Shown: positions 9,101 to 16,080 of the stretch, piece after piece
Position numbering within the stretch: the first letter of the stretch is position 1
Layout of the letters: every line of letters starts with the position of its first letter
Source of the DNA: a virus
Length of the DNA: 23,038 bases
IMG/VR virus record: IMGVR_UViG_3300027788_000093
Coordinates: 1 to 23,038 of that record
Strand: one strand, 5' to 3'
Notes under the pieces: model-generated
Seen by the model: the letters and a program-made list of their open reading frames with translations, nothing else
Told to the model about the DNA's origin: nothing
Database searches by the model: none
Made by a program: the position numbers and the translations under genes

Positions 9101-11715
9101 TAACCATATGAACAGTTACCGTTTGTTGCACGTATAATTCCACCGTTTTCTGCTAGATATCCAACTTGGTTATAATATGTAAACACTGACACAAGTTCTG
9201 CTCTACCATTGTTTAAAACGTGAGCACCAATACCATCACTTAAGATCTGTGTAAAGTCGTTGGACACAATTGATTTGTTTCCACCGGCATGTAGTGAGCC
9301 GTCAATTTTTTGACCAGTACAGTTAGTACCAAATACTGATACACCTTGAATATAAGGTGAACGTGTCTTGATCCAAGCTGACTCGTCAGCTGTTCCCCAT
9401 CCTGGTGCAAGTGATACATAGTTTGGTCCAATTGGTCTTTGATACTGTTCAAAAACGTTTGGTGGATTTAAAGTACCAGTTAATCCTTTTAATGAACACT
9501 GTCTAACACCAGTAGCATCTCTAACATAGAACATATCTACAAGTTCACTTCCGTTTATCATACTCTTGTAGAACTTGCCTTCTCTTAAAATTTTGTAATT
9601 ACCTTCATAGTTTAAATCGTGTGCAAGAGCTTGTACAATTCTAGGAATATCATCATTATAAGTTGTTGTTGGAAGTACATAATCACTGAATGTAGAACCT
9701 AGGTATGCTATTGTTTCTGCAAGAAGAAAGTCACTGTTTGCTGTAAGCATTCTTGCAGCGTTTAATCTATTTTGCTGATCAGTAATTGCGTTAGTTCCAC
9801 TAACAACAGGATCTGTACCTGTGCTTTGAATATGGAAGTTAATATACTGAATGTATGATGCTAGTCCGTTGTCTACAAGGTTAGCTGCAACACTGTCTGA
9901 TGTAATAGTTACTGAATTAATAATCTCTAGTCCGTCACCTGTTGGTGGTCCAGGATTAAATAATCCTGATGGAACTTGATCTGTAATTACTGTAACAGTT
10001 TTGTCGTTTCCTGCTGTAGGTGTAACGTTGTTGCCTTCTAAAATATTTCTAATAACACCTTGCAAGTGTGTACTAGCTGCAATTCTGTAAATTGCATCGT
10101 TTGCCATTTCTGTAATTGCAGGGCGAGGTTCAATTCTTGAAGATCTCAGTTCTTCTCCTAGTACTACTGTTCTAGCTGGAAGGTCTAGTGGAAGAATTTC
10201 TTTAAACACTCCAGTAGTTAACTGAATAGTATTAAAACCTGCGAAGCCGTCATCACATAGTTCAACTGCATATCTAATTGTTTTTACAGGTTTAAAAGGA
10301 TCAATACCTGCATTTGGATTTGATCTATCGTCAACACCAATAATTGGATCTACATGAAAGTATCTTGCACTTCTTCCCCAGTTATCATATTCAAGTGTGT
10401 CGTTTGCACCAATTTGTAATAATGTTTCTTCTGTTCCAAGAGGTACATTAGTTGCACCAAGGGTTGATGTATCACCTGATAATCCTCTGCTTAATCCAAA
10501 AGTTAACAAATCACCTGGATTAACAAGACCTACATTTTCAGCACCTTGTAATAGTAAATCCCAATATGTAAATCCGCTTCCGTTATCTCCTGGAAAGTTT
10601 TCGCTTGACGCTACATGCTCAACATTAGCTTTATACGCTGAACCTCTGTAAGTAATTACATCGCCTACTGCATAAGTTAATGCGGTAGTCCAAGCGTTTT
10701 TCCACGCCTGACCATTAATAATAAGTTCCCAGTTACCTGCATCTAAATAATCTAAAGAGCTACCATCACTAGTTGTGTCTAGTGTTGCAACATAAATTGA
10801 TCCGCCACGTTCAACAACATCACCAGTTTTATAACTGGTTGCTGACGCCCATGAACCTGCTAAATTAAAACCTTTTGAAACAATAGCCCAATCAATTTCA
10901 CCACCTTGTGCATAAATTGAATTGCCTGGCGCTCTAGAAGTATTATTTGTTAATGCAGTATAAACATAACCACCATGTTGTACTACATCGCCAATGCCGT
11001 ATTGATCAGCATTTTGCCAAATACCCTTAACTTTATTTCCAGGTGCTTCTGTTATAAAATTAGAACTATAAAATGTACTTGTAGAAGTATGAGGTGTAAG
11101 TACTCTTAAAAGTGCTCCGCCACGCTTAACAAGGTCTTGTGCTTTATATCTAGTAGCTTCTGCATACTCACCTTTGTAAGTTACGCCATAGTAATAAGTT
11201 GTCCATTTAAACTGATCATCTTCTAATCCAAGTGCAAGGGTTGCGGCAGATGTGTGTGCAGTATTACAACGATAAACAATACCGCCATAATTAATAATGT
11301 CTCCAACTCCGTATGTTGTAGCAACTGTCCAAGCATTACCCCAGTCATTACCTGCAACAAAAATTGCCCAGTTAGCAACGTCTGCATTAAAATCTGCTGT
11401 TGATGTATGTCCTGTTACAGCTATCCATAAGTTACCACCATCGTCAACAATATCACCTGGGTAGTAAACTGTAGAGCCAGCCCATGCATTTTTAAACGCA
11501 CGACCATCTGCCATTTTAAGCCAGGCTGGACGATTAATAGTTTCGCCCGAAGCAATGTAATCTACATCTGCTTTAAAGCTAGATGAAGTGTGCCCTCTTA
11601 GAGCAATATAACTACTTCCGCTATATTCTACAACATCATCAATTGTATAAGCTGTTGCAGTCGTCCATGTACTTTTCCAAGTATATCTAAGTCGACTTAT
11701 TTTAAACTCTGCCAT
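6127..11715 (-). CDS. Giant tail-fibre/adhesin protein 1 (1862 aa)
   Basis: This is a complete protein with AGGGG upstream of the ATG, 10 bases after the 121-aa gene. Seven CBM5/12-like repeats (about residues 10-395; e.g. VYYPGDIVDDGG, YKTGDVVERGG, many followed by HTS) lead into a beta-helix-like region. That region opens with FHVDPIIGVDD and DPFKPVKTIRYAVEL (about 450-485) and VVLGEELRSSRIEPRP (about 520). A block SPYIQGVSVFG...GQKIDGSLHAGGN...NNGRAELVSVFTYY (about 783-850) is nearly identical to giant 2. Residues about 1130-1460 hold six repeats with W..I.YG.G.FVA......YS.DG..W, which suggests a BNR-like beta-propeller. The C-terminus (about 1640-1862) has GRVFYSSTDQTGNFRVGELF and EFSTDPLF...IPTQRAIKAYL, known from marine T4-like fibres. 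The inferred role is a trimeric receptor-binding fibre. No hydrolase active site was recognised. Confidence 0.9.
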   Translation of the reverse strand: MAEFKISRLRYTWKSTWTTATAYTIDDVVEYSGSSYIALRGHTSSSFKADVDYIASGETINRPAWLKMADGRAFKNAWAGSTVYYPGDIVDDGGNLWIAVTGHTSTADFNADVANWAIFVAGNDWGNAWTVATTYGVGDIINYGGIVYRCNTAHTSAATLALGLEDDQFKWTTYYYGVTYKGEYAEATRYKAQDLVKRGGALLRVLTPHTSTSTFYSSNFITEAPGNKVKGIWQNADQYGIGDVVQHGGYVYTALTNNTSRAPGNSIYAQGGEIDWAIVSKGFNLAGSWASATSYKTGDVVERGGSIYVATLDTTSDGSSLDYLDAGNWELIINGQAWKNAWTTALTYAVGDVITYRGSAYKANVEHVASSENFPGDNGSGFTYWDLLLQGAENVGLVNPGDLLTFGLSRGLSGDTSTLGATNVPLGTEETLLQIGANDTLEYDNWGRSARYFHVDPIIGVDDRSNPNAGIDPFKPVKTIRYAVELCDDGFAGFNTIQLTTGVFKEILPLDLPARTVVLGEELRSSRIEPRPAITEMANDAIYRIAASTHLQGVIRNILEGNNVTPTAGNDKTVTVITDQVPSGLFNPGPPTGDGLEIINSVTITSDSVAANLVDNGLASYIQYINFHIQSTGTDPVVSGTNAITDQQNRLNAARMLTANSDFLLAETIAYLGSTFSDYVLPTTTYNDDIPRIVQALAHDLNYEGNYKILREGKFYKSMINGSELVDMFYVRDATGVRQCSLKGLTGTLNPPNVFEQYQRPIGPNYVSLAPGWGTADESAWIKTRSPYIQGVSVFGTNCTGQKIDGSLHAGGNKSIVSNDFTQILSDGIGAHVLNNGRAELVSVFTYYNQVGYLAENGGIIRATNGNCSYGYIGALADGNDPTETPITAKINNRTENALVAAAFAGEVNDEILALEFRHAGQNYTNADYTFIGSGDSAKVIQEEFRDDSMYTARIVTGDASAAAGGGGFTLIGNNAQEGNALTVTIATSDDNEAANLLGLRIILTSGPGTGQYGYVHAYNSTTKVVTVYKESTQTAGWDHVVPGTPILTQLLTGTSYRFEPRVVFDAPPFSHAAATFDAGTTWADITYGETSATYTNLVSTGTGTGTVTGVVPANATFDITKLGKTYTVELRNGGAGFAVGDVVTILGSSIGAADENNITITVHSTTEDSTNSIVTFEYTGFGKSGRFVTVANTGSTINWSENGSTWNTANLPTVGSWSSIAAGNGKFVVVQTGSAIGSYSSNGDVWTNVTLPASTDWSDIVYGNPTFDNETSNIFVAIASAGNNAAFSSNGGASWTACNFPAAGDSTINEWTSVTYGKGQFVAIAKSNNLAAIGTWNGTTITWVTYIMDSVDDSSQLDWKQVAYGNNRYIAIADTGAVSYSLDGQNWLGTQMPLLDGSTLLQWNDIKYGQGVFMALYDTAGRAIAGDATAGPVEYVYTSPDGINWTARDLEAAGNWETCAFGNPDASTADGLDNRKGRWVVVNRDVTFNHKLVYTGATILGRAEVAAGSIGIVKIWEPGSGYDPVNTPVGYTVIDPNNTGELVLDMTRFGDGVLAQPSWVNRGNAYKTSTTTVTLTGDGFADITPVGKFITVSEMPVVIGPGAQLRLNGNPELYTIVVIEQESQEGSEFTLRLRVSPELKIEDDPSTEHGNTVTINTRYSQCRISNHDFLDIGTGNFTNTNYPSLYTQNYISYPENEVQELNGGRVFYSSTDQTGNFRVGELFAVEQATGIVTISADFFDLAGLSELALGGIRVGGTGTVINEFSTDPLFIADSNNIIPTQRAIKAYLQNRLNVGGADLLTASFVAGTVRVGPGEISNTAGLAVNIPVMFDLSGPKAGIGGSYLAQAMFFKSFEDKGIRGG
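7330..8190 (-). repeat. Six BNR-like beta-propeller repeats inside giant fibre 1
   Basis: Residues about 1180-1460 contain six repeats of roughly 40-50 residues. Each pairs a strand such as GRFVTVANTG, GKFVVVQTG, GQFVAIAKS, NRYIAIADTG or GVFMALYDT with a turn such as WSENGSTW, YSSNGDVW, FSSNGGASW, YSLDGQNW or TSPDGINW, then a closing strand W..I.YG or similar. A preceding strand (WADITYG) may close the ring. This is the usual look of a BNR/sialidase-type propeller; the fold is inferred, and the conserved residues of an active sialidase were not identified. Confidence 0.65.
10530..11682 (-). repeat. Seven N-terminal CBM5/12-like repeats in giant fibre 1
   Basis: Seven imperfect repeats of about 50-60 residues begin with WKSTWTTATAYTIDDVVEYSG and end near WDLLLQG. 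The shared skeleton is W..AT.Y..GD(V/I)(V/I)..GG..Y.....HTS....W....G. One repeat contains HTSAATLALGLED, which also occurs in repeat 2 of giant fibre 2, tying the two arrays together. The resemblance to chitin/carbohydrate-binding modules is by pattern only. Confidence 0.75.
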
Positions 11716-11725
11716 TATTTAACCC

Positions 11726-12091
11726 CTAGCTTGATGTTCCTGACGGATAAGTGTAGTTCTGATTAATTCTTTGAACTAGCATACCTTCATCGTCAATATA
11801 ATATAAAATACTTCTTTGGTCCCATTTATATTGGGTCCAAAACATATTTTCTTTTGTTTTTACATGTTCTGCACTAATGCCGTCAAAGAAGTCAACCCCT
11901 GGTTCAAAATCCTCAAATGTTTCTTCTGGAGGACCAGGTAAGTTAATATCAATTGAATCTTTGTCTTTCAACTGATCACTTCTTATTAGGTAAATCTCGC
12001 CGTCAGTGTTACGTCTAAGCGCATAAAAATATCTAGGGCTATCACCTAATGATTCATCTGGACTTTGGCCGAAATAATATGGACTTGGCAT
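11726..12091 (-). CDS. Conserved 121-aa fibre-locus protein, function unknown
   Basis: The ORF starts at ATG 12091 with AGGGAGA 10 bases upstream and ends 10 bases before giant fibre 1. It is acidic and soluble, with no signal peptide or membrane segment. Visible features are MPSPYYFGQSPDE, a strand-rich RYFYALRRNTDGEIYLIRSD, an acidic EETFEDFEPGVDFFDGI, and RSILYYIDDEGMLVQRINQN near the C-terminus. I recall similar small proteins next to fibre genes in marine T4-like phages but cannot name a family. Its place directly before the giant fibre and its likely co-translation suggest a virion or fibre-assembly role. That is inference from context only. Confidence 0.8.
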   Translation of the reverse strand: MPSPYYFGQSPDESLGDSPRYFYALRRNTDGEIYLIRSDQLKDKDSIDINLPGPPEETFEDFEPGVDFFDGISAEHVKTKENMFWTQYKWDQRSILYYIDDEGMLVQRINQNYTYPSGTSS

Positions 12092-12104
12092 ATTCTATAT
12101 CTCC

Positions 12105-12437
12105 CTATGATATCTCTACAAAACTAATTGTAGCATCAACGCTAGAATCAGTATCGCTTGTTATTCTTAACCCAGCCGTTGCTGGCAAAATTAATCGTTC
12201 ACCTTGAGTAATTACTTTAGCACTTGAACCCGGAGGAATCGGTACTGATCGAGCGTAATTACCTACTGTTGAATTTTCATCAACTACTTGTACATCTACT
12301 ACAACTGTGTCGTAGTCTGAATTATTTGCAAGGTTACAACCTACTACGGTTGCTTTAACACCTTCTTGAATTTGTAGCACATCAACAGGTACAGTACCAA
12401 TGTCTGTTACTACGCTTTGTTTAAATACTGTTGGCAT
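12105..12437 (-). CDS. Small beta-rich structural protein (110 aa)
   Basis: I chose ATG 12437 (MPTVFKQSV) because AAGGAAAA lies just upstream. A longer in-frame start at 12551 would sit deep inside the previous gene and adds a cysteine-rich, unrelated stretch. The product looks like a single beta-sandwich: VKATVVGCNLANNSDYDTVV, VPIPPGSSAKVI, GERLILPATAGLRITSD. It shares this layout (conserved CN turn, (I/V)P.G, then ..(I/L)IL.A...I.V..D) with the 128-aa protein at 16081-16467, so the two are probably paralogues. The likely role is a small decoration or fibre-accessory protein in the virion. No enzyme motif is seen. Confidence 0.78.
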   Translation of the reverse strand: MPTVFKQSVVTDIGTVPVDVLQIQEGVKATVVGCNLANNSDYDTVVVDVQVVDENSTVGNYARSVPIPPGSSAKVITQGERLILPATAGLRITSDTDSSVDATISFVEIS

Positions 12438-12448
12438 ACTATTTTTCC

Positions 12449-13501
12449 TTATCCTAACATTAGAGCAAATGATGCTGCAATTGTGTTTGCTTGAATTTCT
12501 GATACCGCTCCAGACGCACCAGCTGGACTTGCCCAAGCTGAGCCTGTCCAAATTTCAATAGCTTTTGCATCTGTGTTATATCTTGTCATTCCTGCAACTG
12601 CATATGATGTTGGTCTTTGAGCATCGTTACCTCTAGGAGGAACAAAGCCGTTGTTGGTATCAATTTTAAAATAACCTGTACCACTTTGTACAATCTGTGT
12701 AATCGCTCCAGCTTGTACGTTAGTAATAGTGTTGTTTGAAAATCTAAAATTACCTAGTCTTGCACCACCAGTACCGTTACCGTCAATTGTTAAATCAGTA
12801 CCTGCTGCTGATGTAATAGTGCTATCTCTAAAAGTTAAATCACCAATATCTAATGTTGGAAGATTTAAAGTTGTTGTATATAAATCATTAACATGGATCT
12901 CTTTCCATCTTAATGTTGTTGAACCTAACTTATATGTGTTATCAGTTTCTGGAATTAAATCACTAGCAATACTTGCATTAAATTCAATTGTATCTGTTAA
13001 TGCATCACCAATAGTGATGTTGCCGCCAATAGTAATATTACCGTCAGCGTTTACATTACCAGTAACATAAAGATTACCGTCAATATTAGTATTGTTTGTT
13101 ACTTCTAATGTTCCAGCGCCGTTAGGACGAAGTTCTAAATTAGTGTTTGATACTGTAGTTGAAATTACATTACCTGTAAGTTGTAGATCATCTACTTGTA
13201 ATTTAGAATTATAAATTACAGGATCTGAACCTGAAGGTGCAAATGAAATAGTATTAAGTGTACTGGAAATAGTGTTACCAGTAATGCTTAAATTTCCTAC
13301 ATCTAGTTGATTGTCTACAGTAAGTGTTGTGGAACGTGTAGTTCCGATGACGTCGATGTCCGTGGTAGGCGAAGCATTATTAACTCCGATACGAGCATTA
13401 TTTACATCTAAATAAAGTAGGTCATTCTCAAAAGCTAGGTCAACCCCATCACGGATGAGATTTGCTTTCAAGAGCGGCCCTGATATACGACCAATTGCCA
13501 T
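12449..13501 (-). CDS. Tail fibre protein, 350 aa, paralogue of the 641-aa fibre
   Basis: The ORF starts at ATG 13501 after AGGAGA. The N-terminus (IGRISGPLLKANLIRDGVDL, then LLYLDVNNARIGVNNASP) matches the start of the 641-aa protein (IGRIGGHLLAPNIERQGLDL; LLFLDVTNNRIGIKTDTP). The middle is a string of short beta repeats (TNTNIDGNLYVTGNVNADGN, ITIGGNITIGD; KLGSTTLRWKEIHVNDLY) typical of fibre shafts. Near residues 285-325 is the module FVPPRGNDAQRPTSYAVAGM then RYNTDAKAIEIWTGSAW, common in phage fibres. It ends in AASFALMLG. It is probably a trimeric shaft protein. It is the first gene after a 117-base gap with a promoter-like element, so it may be separately transcribed. Confidence 0.88.
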   Translation of the reverse strand: MAIGRISGPLLKANLIRDGVDLAFENDLLYLDVNNARIGVNNASPTTDIDVIGTTRSTTLTVDNQLDVGNLSITGNTISSTLNTISFAPSGSDPVIYNSKLQVDDLQLTGNVISTTVSNTNLELRPNGAGTLEVTNNTNIDGNLYVTGNVNADGNITIGGNITIGDALTDTIEFNASIASDLIPETDNTYKLGSTTLRWKEIHVNDLYTTTLNLPTLDIGDLTFRDSTITSAAGTDLTIDGNGTGGARLGNFRFSNNTITNVQAGAITQIVQSGTGYFKIDTNNGFVPPRGNDAQRPTSYAVAGMTRYNTDAKAIEIWTGSAWASPAGASGAVSEIQANTIAASFALMLG

Positions 13502-13570
13502 TACGCTCTCCTATACACGGGGATCCTGTCCCTCTAGCCACATTACATTGCGGGCTAACCACAGTAAAAG

Positions 13571-13593
13571 GTTAATGCTTGGTTTGCATTAAC
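13571..13593 (-). other. Perfect 8-bp hairpin in the gap between fibre genes
   Basis: On the minus strand GTTAATGC, a 7-base loop (AAACCAA) and GCATTAAC form a perfect stem, followed by CTTTTAC. It lies 25 bases after the stop of the 641-aa gene. It could be a weak intrinsic terminator, but the T-run is only four. It also begins where a transcript from the late-promoter-like element at 13599-13606 would start, so it could instead be a 5-prime mRNA hairpin. A second possible stem (TAGCC at 13535-13539 with GGCTA at 13553-13557) lies further down the leader. Confidence 0.5.
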
Positions 13594-13598
13594 AGTAG

Positions 13599-13606
13599 TA
13601 TTTAGC
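13599..13606 (-). promoter_or_regulatory. Weak T4-late-promoter-like element
   Basis: The minus strand reads GCTAAATAC, matching 6 of 8 positions of the T4 late -10 element TATAAATA. It sits in one of the few gaps of over 100 bases, upstream of the 350-aa fibre gene. No -35 is expected for late promoters. Position supports it more than sequence does. Confidence 0.35.
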
Positions 13607-13618
13607 AATTTGTGTAAA

Positions 13619-15544
13619 TTAACCTAAGATAAGGCTGTATACGTCACCTAGATCTTCCATAAGATCTTCGCTGATTTCAGCACCACCACCAGTTGCTACA
13701 GCGTATCCATCATTACTTTGTACGCCTACTGTTATTGTTATATCGTTTGCTGGGCTAGAGCCTCCTGGAATTTTAGTTCCTGGAATGTAAATTTGGTCAC
13801 TTTGTTGATATCCAATGCCTACAGACATAAACTGTTCCACTGTTACAGATTCACTAAAAATATTCATTCTACAAGTAAATCCACTTCCGTATACAGAGTT
13901 AGTTGTAGTAATTCCTGATAGTATATTAGCCGAGTCCGGTAGTCCTGTAAATGATCCGTTAACTGTAACTGCTTCAACAATTCCAGCAAAACATTCCATG
14001 ATCTGCTCATCAGTGTTCCATCTAGTATCGCCAATTTCTGGTAGTCCTGGTCTTTGTGCATTTGTTCCTGCTGGCATTTTAAATGCACTGTCGCCCATAA
14101 AGCGCAGATATCCTATACCAGTACTTCCTACACTAAATGCATTATTACCTAAGTTATGAATATTATTAGTTTCAATTTTTGAACCATCAATATAAAAATC
14201 ACCAGAGGCAGATACTAAGAAAGTATCTTCGTTTGATTGGGATGTTGTAATAGTATTAACGCCTGTTTCGCCTCTAATACTAAGAATGTTACTTACTAAT
14301 GCACCCATTGGGCGTACAGTATTTGTATTAAGTAAGTCATCTGGAGTGTGTAACTCACTAAATCTTCTAGGAGTAGAATCATTCTCGTCTTGCCCAAAGC
14401 TAAATGTATCTGTTGTGCCTGGATTAATATCTTGTGTAAGATCAGGATTAATAACTACAACGTCAAATGGACTATCACCAACAGTAATGCGGCCTGCTGT
14501 AGAAAAGTCACCATCTAGTGTTATGTTTCCTGTTGCACTTAGATTTCCGTAAATGTTAGTATTTGTACTAATGTTAATAGATCCAGTACCACTAGCTGTT
14601 AGTGTAATTGAATCATCTGTGCTTTTACCTTGTATAAAGTTATCGCTAATATCTAAATTGTCTGTTTGCAATCTTTGGAAAAATAAATAATCGCTTGGAT
14701 CAACGTATGGTCCTTTTGTTAAAAGGTAATCATTACCAGCAACAAAATTGGCATTTATAAGAGCTGTTGCTGCGTCTCTTCTAGCAGCATAATCTGATGA
14801 TGAGCTTCTTGGCAAGGATGCAATACTAGGCGGATATACTACTTCGGGTGAATCAATAGAATCAAATTCAAAATACATCATAGCCCAGATACCATTTGCA
14901 TAGCCACCTGATAATTGAGGAATCCAATGGCTACTATTTCCGTTAATTGTAAATCCTATGATTGGCGTACCATCTGGTTGGTTAATGTAAAGCGTATCAG
15001 ATCCGTCTACTGTAAACGCAGTGTTAAAACTTGCAGGAAATGCACTATAAAATTTTCCTATGTTTGAAAACGGAAAGGCTCCAAACGTTCCTCCAATTAA
15101 CGTACTAAAACTAAACTCGTTTGGACGTAAGTCGTCTTCAGCAATGTACCCATCTCCGTTAACATTCGTAAGCGCACCGGGTTGTAAGTATTGTCCGTTT
15201 ATCGTACCAGGTTTGAATTGAGCAGTTATACTTGTTTGTGGGTTTGGTGATCCAAGATTTATATTTAACGGTCCTGATATAGTTGAAAATGTACTTGGAG
15301 CAGTAATTAAAACATTATCTAATCTTGCTTGTGATGTTGCTTCAGCGTTTGTTGTTGATACATTAGTTCTAATATCTAAGTCATACAGAGGAGTATCTGT
15401 TTTTATTCCTATTCTATTATTAGTAACATCAAGAAACAATAGCGGAGTAGCATCAAAAGTTGTATTAGAAAACTTTAGATCAAGCCCCTGTCTTTCTATG
15501 TTAGGTGCTAGAAGATGTCCGCCTATGCGCCCAAGCTGTGACAT
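13619..15544 (-). CDS. Tail fibre protein, 641 aa
   Basis: The start at 15544 overlaps the stop of the 174-aa gene as TAATG, suggesting translational coupling; only a weak GGA precedes it. The N-terminus (SQLGRIGGHLLAPNIERQGL...LLFLDVTNNRIGIKTDTP) is shared with the 350-aa fibre. A repetitive beta middle (about 320-370: SITLTASGTGSINISTNTN, IYGNLSATGNITLDGDFST) looks like a shaft. The AQRP/NTD module follows near 500-530 (FKMPAGTNAQRPGLPEIGDT, RWNTDEQIMECF). The C-terminus has a beta module (VTVEQFMSVGIGYQQSDQIY) and ends in EDLMEDLGDVYSLILG. It is a structural tail-fibre or baseplate-attached protein; the receptor is unknown. It is longer than its paralogue mainly through extra sequence at about 80-300 and at the C-terminus. 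Confidence 0.88.
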   Translation of the reverse strand: MSQLGRIGGHLLAPNIERQGLDLKFSNTTFDATPLLFLDVTNNRIGIKTDTPLYDLDIRTNVSTTNAEATSQARLDNVLITAPSTFSTISGPLNINLGSPNPQTSITAQFKPGTINGQYLQPGALTNVNGDGYIAEDDLRPNEFSFSTLIGGTFGAFPFSNIGKFYSAFPASFNTAFTVDGSDTLYINQPDGTPIIGFTINGNSSHWIPQLSGGYANGIWAMMYFEFDSIDSPEVVYPPSIASLPRSSSSDYAARRDAATALINANFVAGNDYLLTKGPYVDPSDYLFFQRLQTDNLDISDNFIQGKSTDDSITLTASGTGSINISTNTNIYGNLSATGNITLDGDFSTAGRITVGDSPFDVVVINPDLTQDINPGTTDTFSFGQDENDSTPRRFSELHTPDDLLNTNTVRPMGALVSNILSIRGETGVNTITTSQSNEDTFLVSASGDFYIDGSKIETNNIHNLGNNAFSVGSTGIGYLRFMGDSAFKMPAGTNAQRPGLPEIGDTRWNTDEQIMECFAGIVEAVTVNGSFTGLPDSANILSGITTTNSVYGSGFTCRMNIFSESVTVEQFMSVGIGYQQSDQIYIPGTKIPGGSSPANDITITVGVQSNDGYAVATGGGAEISEDLMEDLGDVYSLILG

Positions 15545-16068
15545 TAGTTAGAGAATCCGTAGAATGTAGTTAGGTACTTACTAAATGGTACTGGAGATGT
15601 AAACTTAAAATAATATCCATCAGCATATGGTGCATTTGGCCCTGTTAAATTTCCGGCAACACTTTGTTCTAGTGTAAAGTTAGTAGTTGGAATTTGTAAA
15701 ACGTTCTCAACTAAACACAAAACGTTGTTTGCACTTGTTGATTCAAATACTGGACCAAAAACAGTTTCTGTTCCGTCTCCTGGTCCTAATGTTTGCACTG
15801 TAATAGCAGAAGCTGCTGGTTGCACAACTAGTTCCCAGTTGCCGCCAACATATGCTTCAACTGCTGTAATATCAGTATTGTATCTAATTGTTCCGTCTGC
15901 TGTGCCTGGTTGTCTAACACCTACCAAATCAGGTCGTTGTGCTGAAGTTCCTTTAGGCAACATCAATCCGCCTTTAGTATCCATAACAACTCTTCCATAC
16001 GGATTAATTGATATTGCATTATCGCTTGGACTGTATTTTGACGTTGTTTGAAATTTTAAAAACTTCAT
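15544..16068 (-). CDS. Short tail fibre / virion protein with AQRP-NTD module (174 aa)
   Basis: The ORF starts at ATG 16068 after AAGGGGAAA. It begins MKFLKFQTTSKYSPSDNAIS and contains the fibre module LMLPKGTSAQRPDLVGVR then GTIRYNTDITAVEAYVGGNW at about residues 35-80. The same module occurs near the C-terminus of the 641-aa and 350-aa fibres. The second half (TVQTLGPGDGTETVFGPVFE, VLCLVENVLQIPTTNFTL, ending TTFYGFSN) is beta-rich and resembles a short fibre tip or an adaptor domain. Its end overlaps the next gene by one base. The function is inferred from the module and the neighbours; a role in fibre attachment or trimerisation is plausible. Confidence 0.85.
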   Translation of the reverse strand: MKFLKFQTTSKYSPSDNAISINPYGRVVMDTKGGLMLPKGTSAQRPDLVGVRQPGTADGTIRYNTDITAVEAYVGGNWELVVQPAASAITVQTLGPGDGTETVFGPVFESTSANNVLCLVENVLQIPTTNFTLEQSVAGNLTGPNAPYADGYYFKFTSPVPFSKYLTTFYGFSN

Positions 16069-16080
16069 TAGTGTTTCCCC

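Noticed and set aside
6127-11715. Enzymatic tailspike (depolymerase or sialidase) role for giant fibre 1
   Set aside because: Beta-helix-like and propeller-like patterns are present, but I could not identify a catalytic residue set, so no activity is claimed.
12105-12551. Longer 148-aa version of the small beta protein
   Set aside because: The extra N-terminal part is an out-of-frame reading of the 350-aa fibre gene end. The ATG at 12437 has a good ribosome-binding site.
15256-15263. TATAAATC on the minus strand, near the T4 late consensus
   Set aside because: It lies deep inside the 641-aa fibre gene with no gene start downstream nearby, as expected by chance in AT-rich DNA. The same applies to TATAAATG near 14754.
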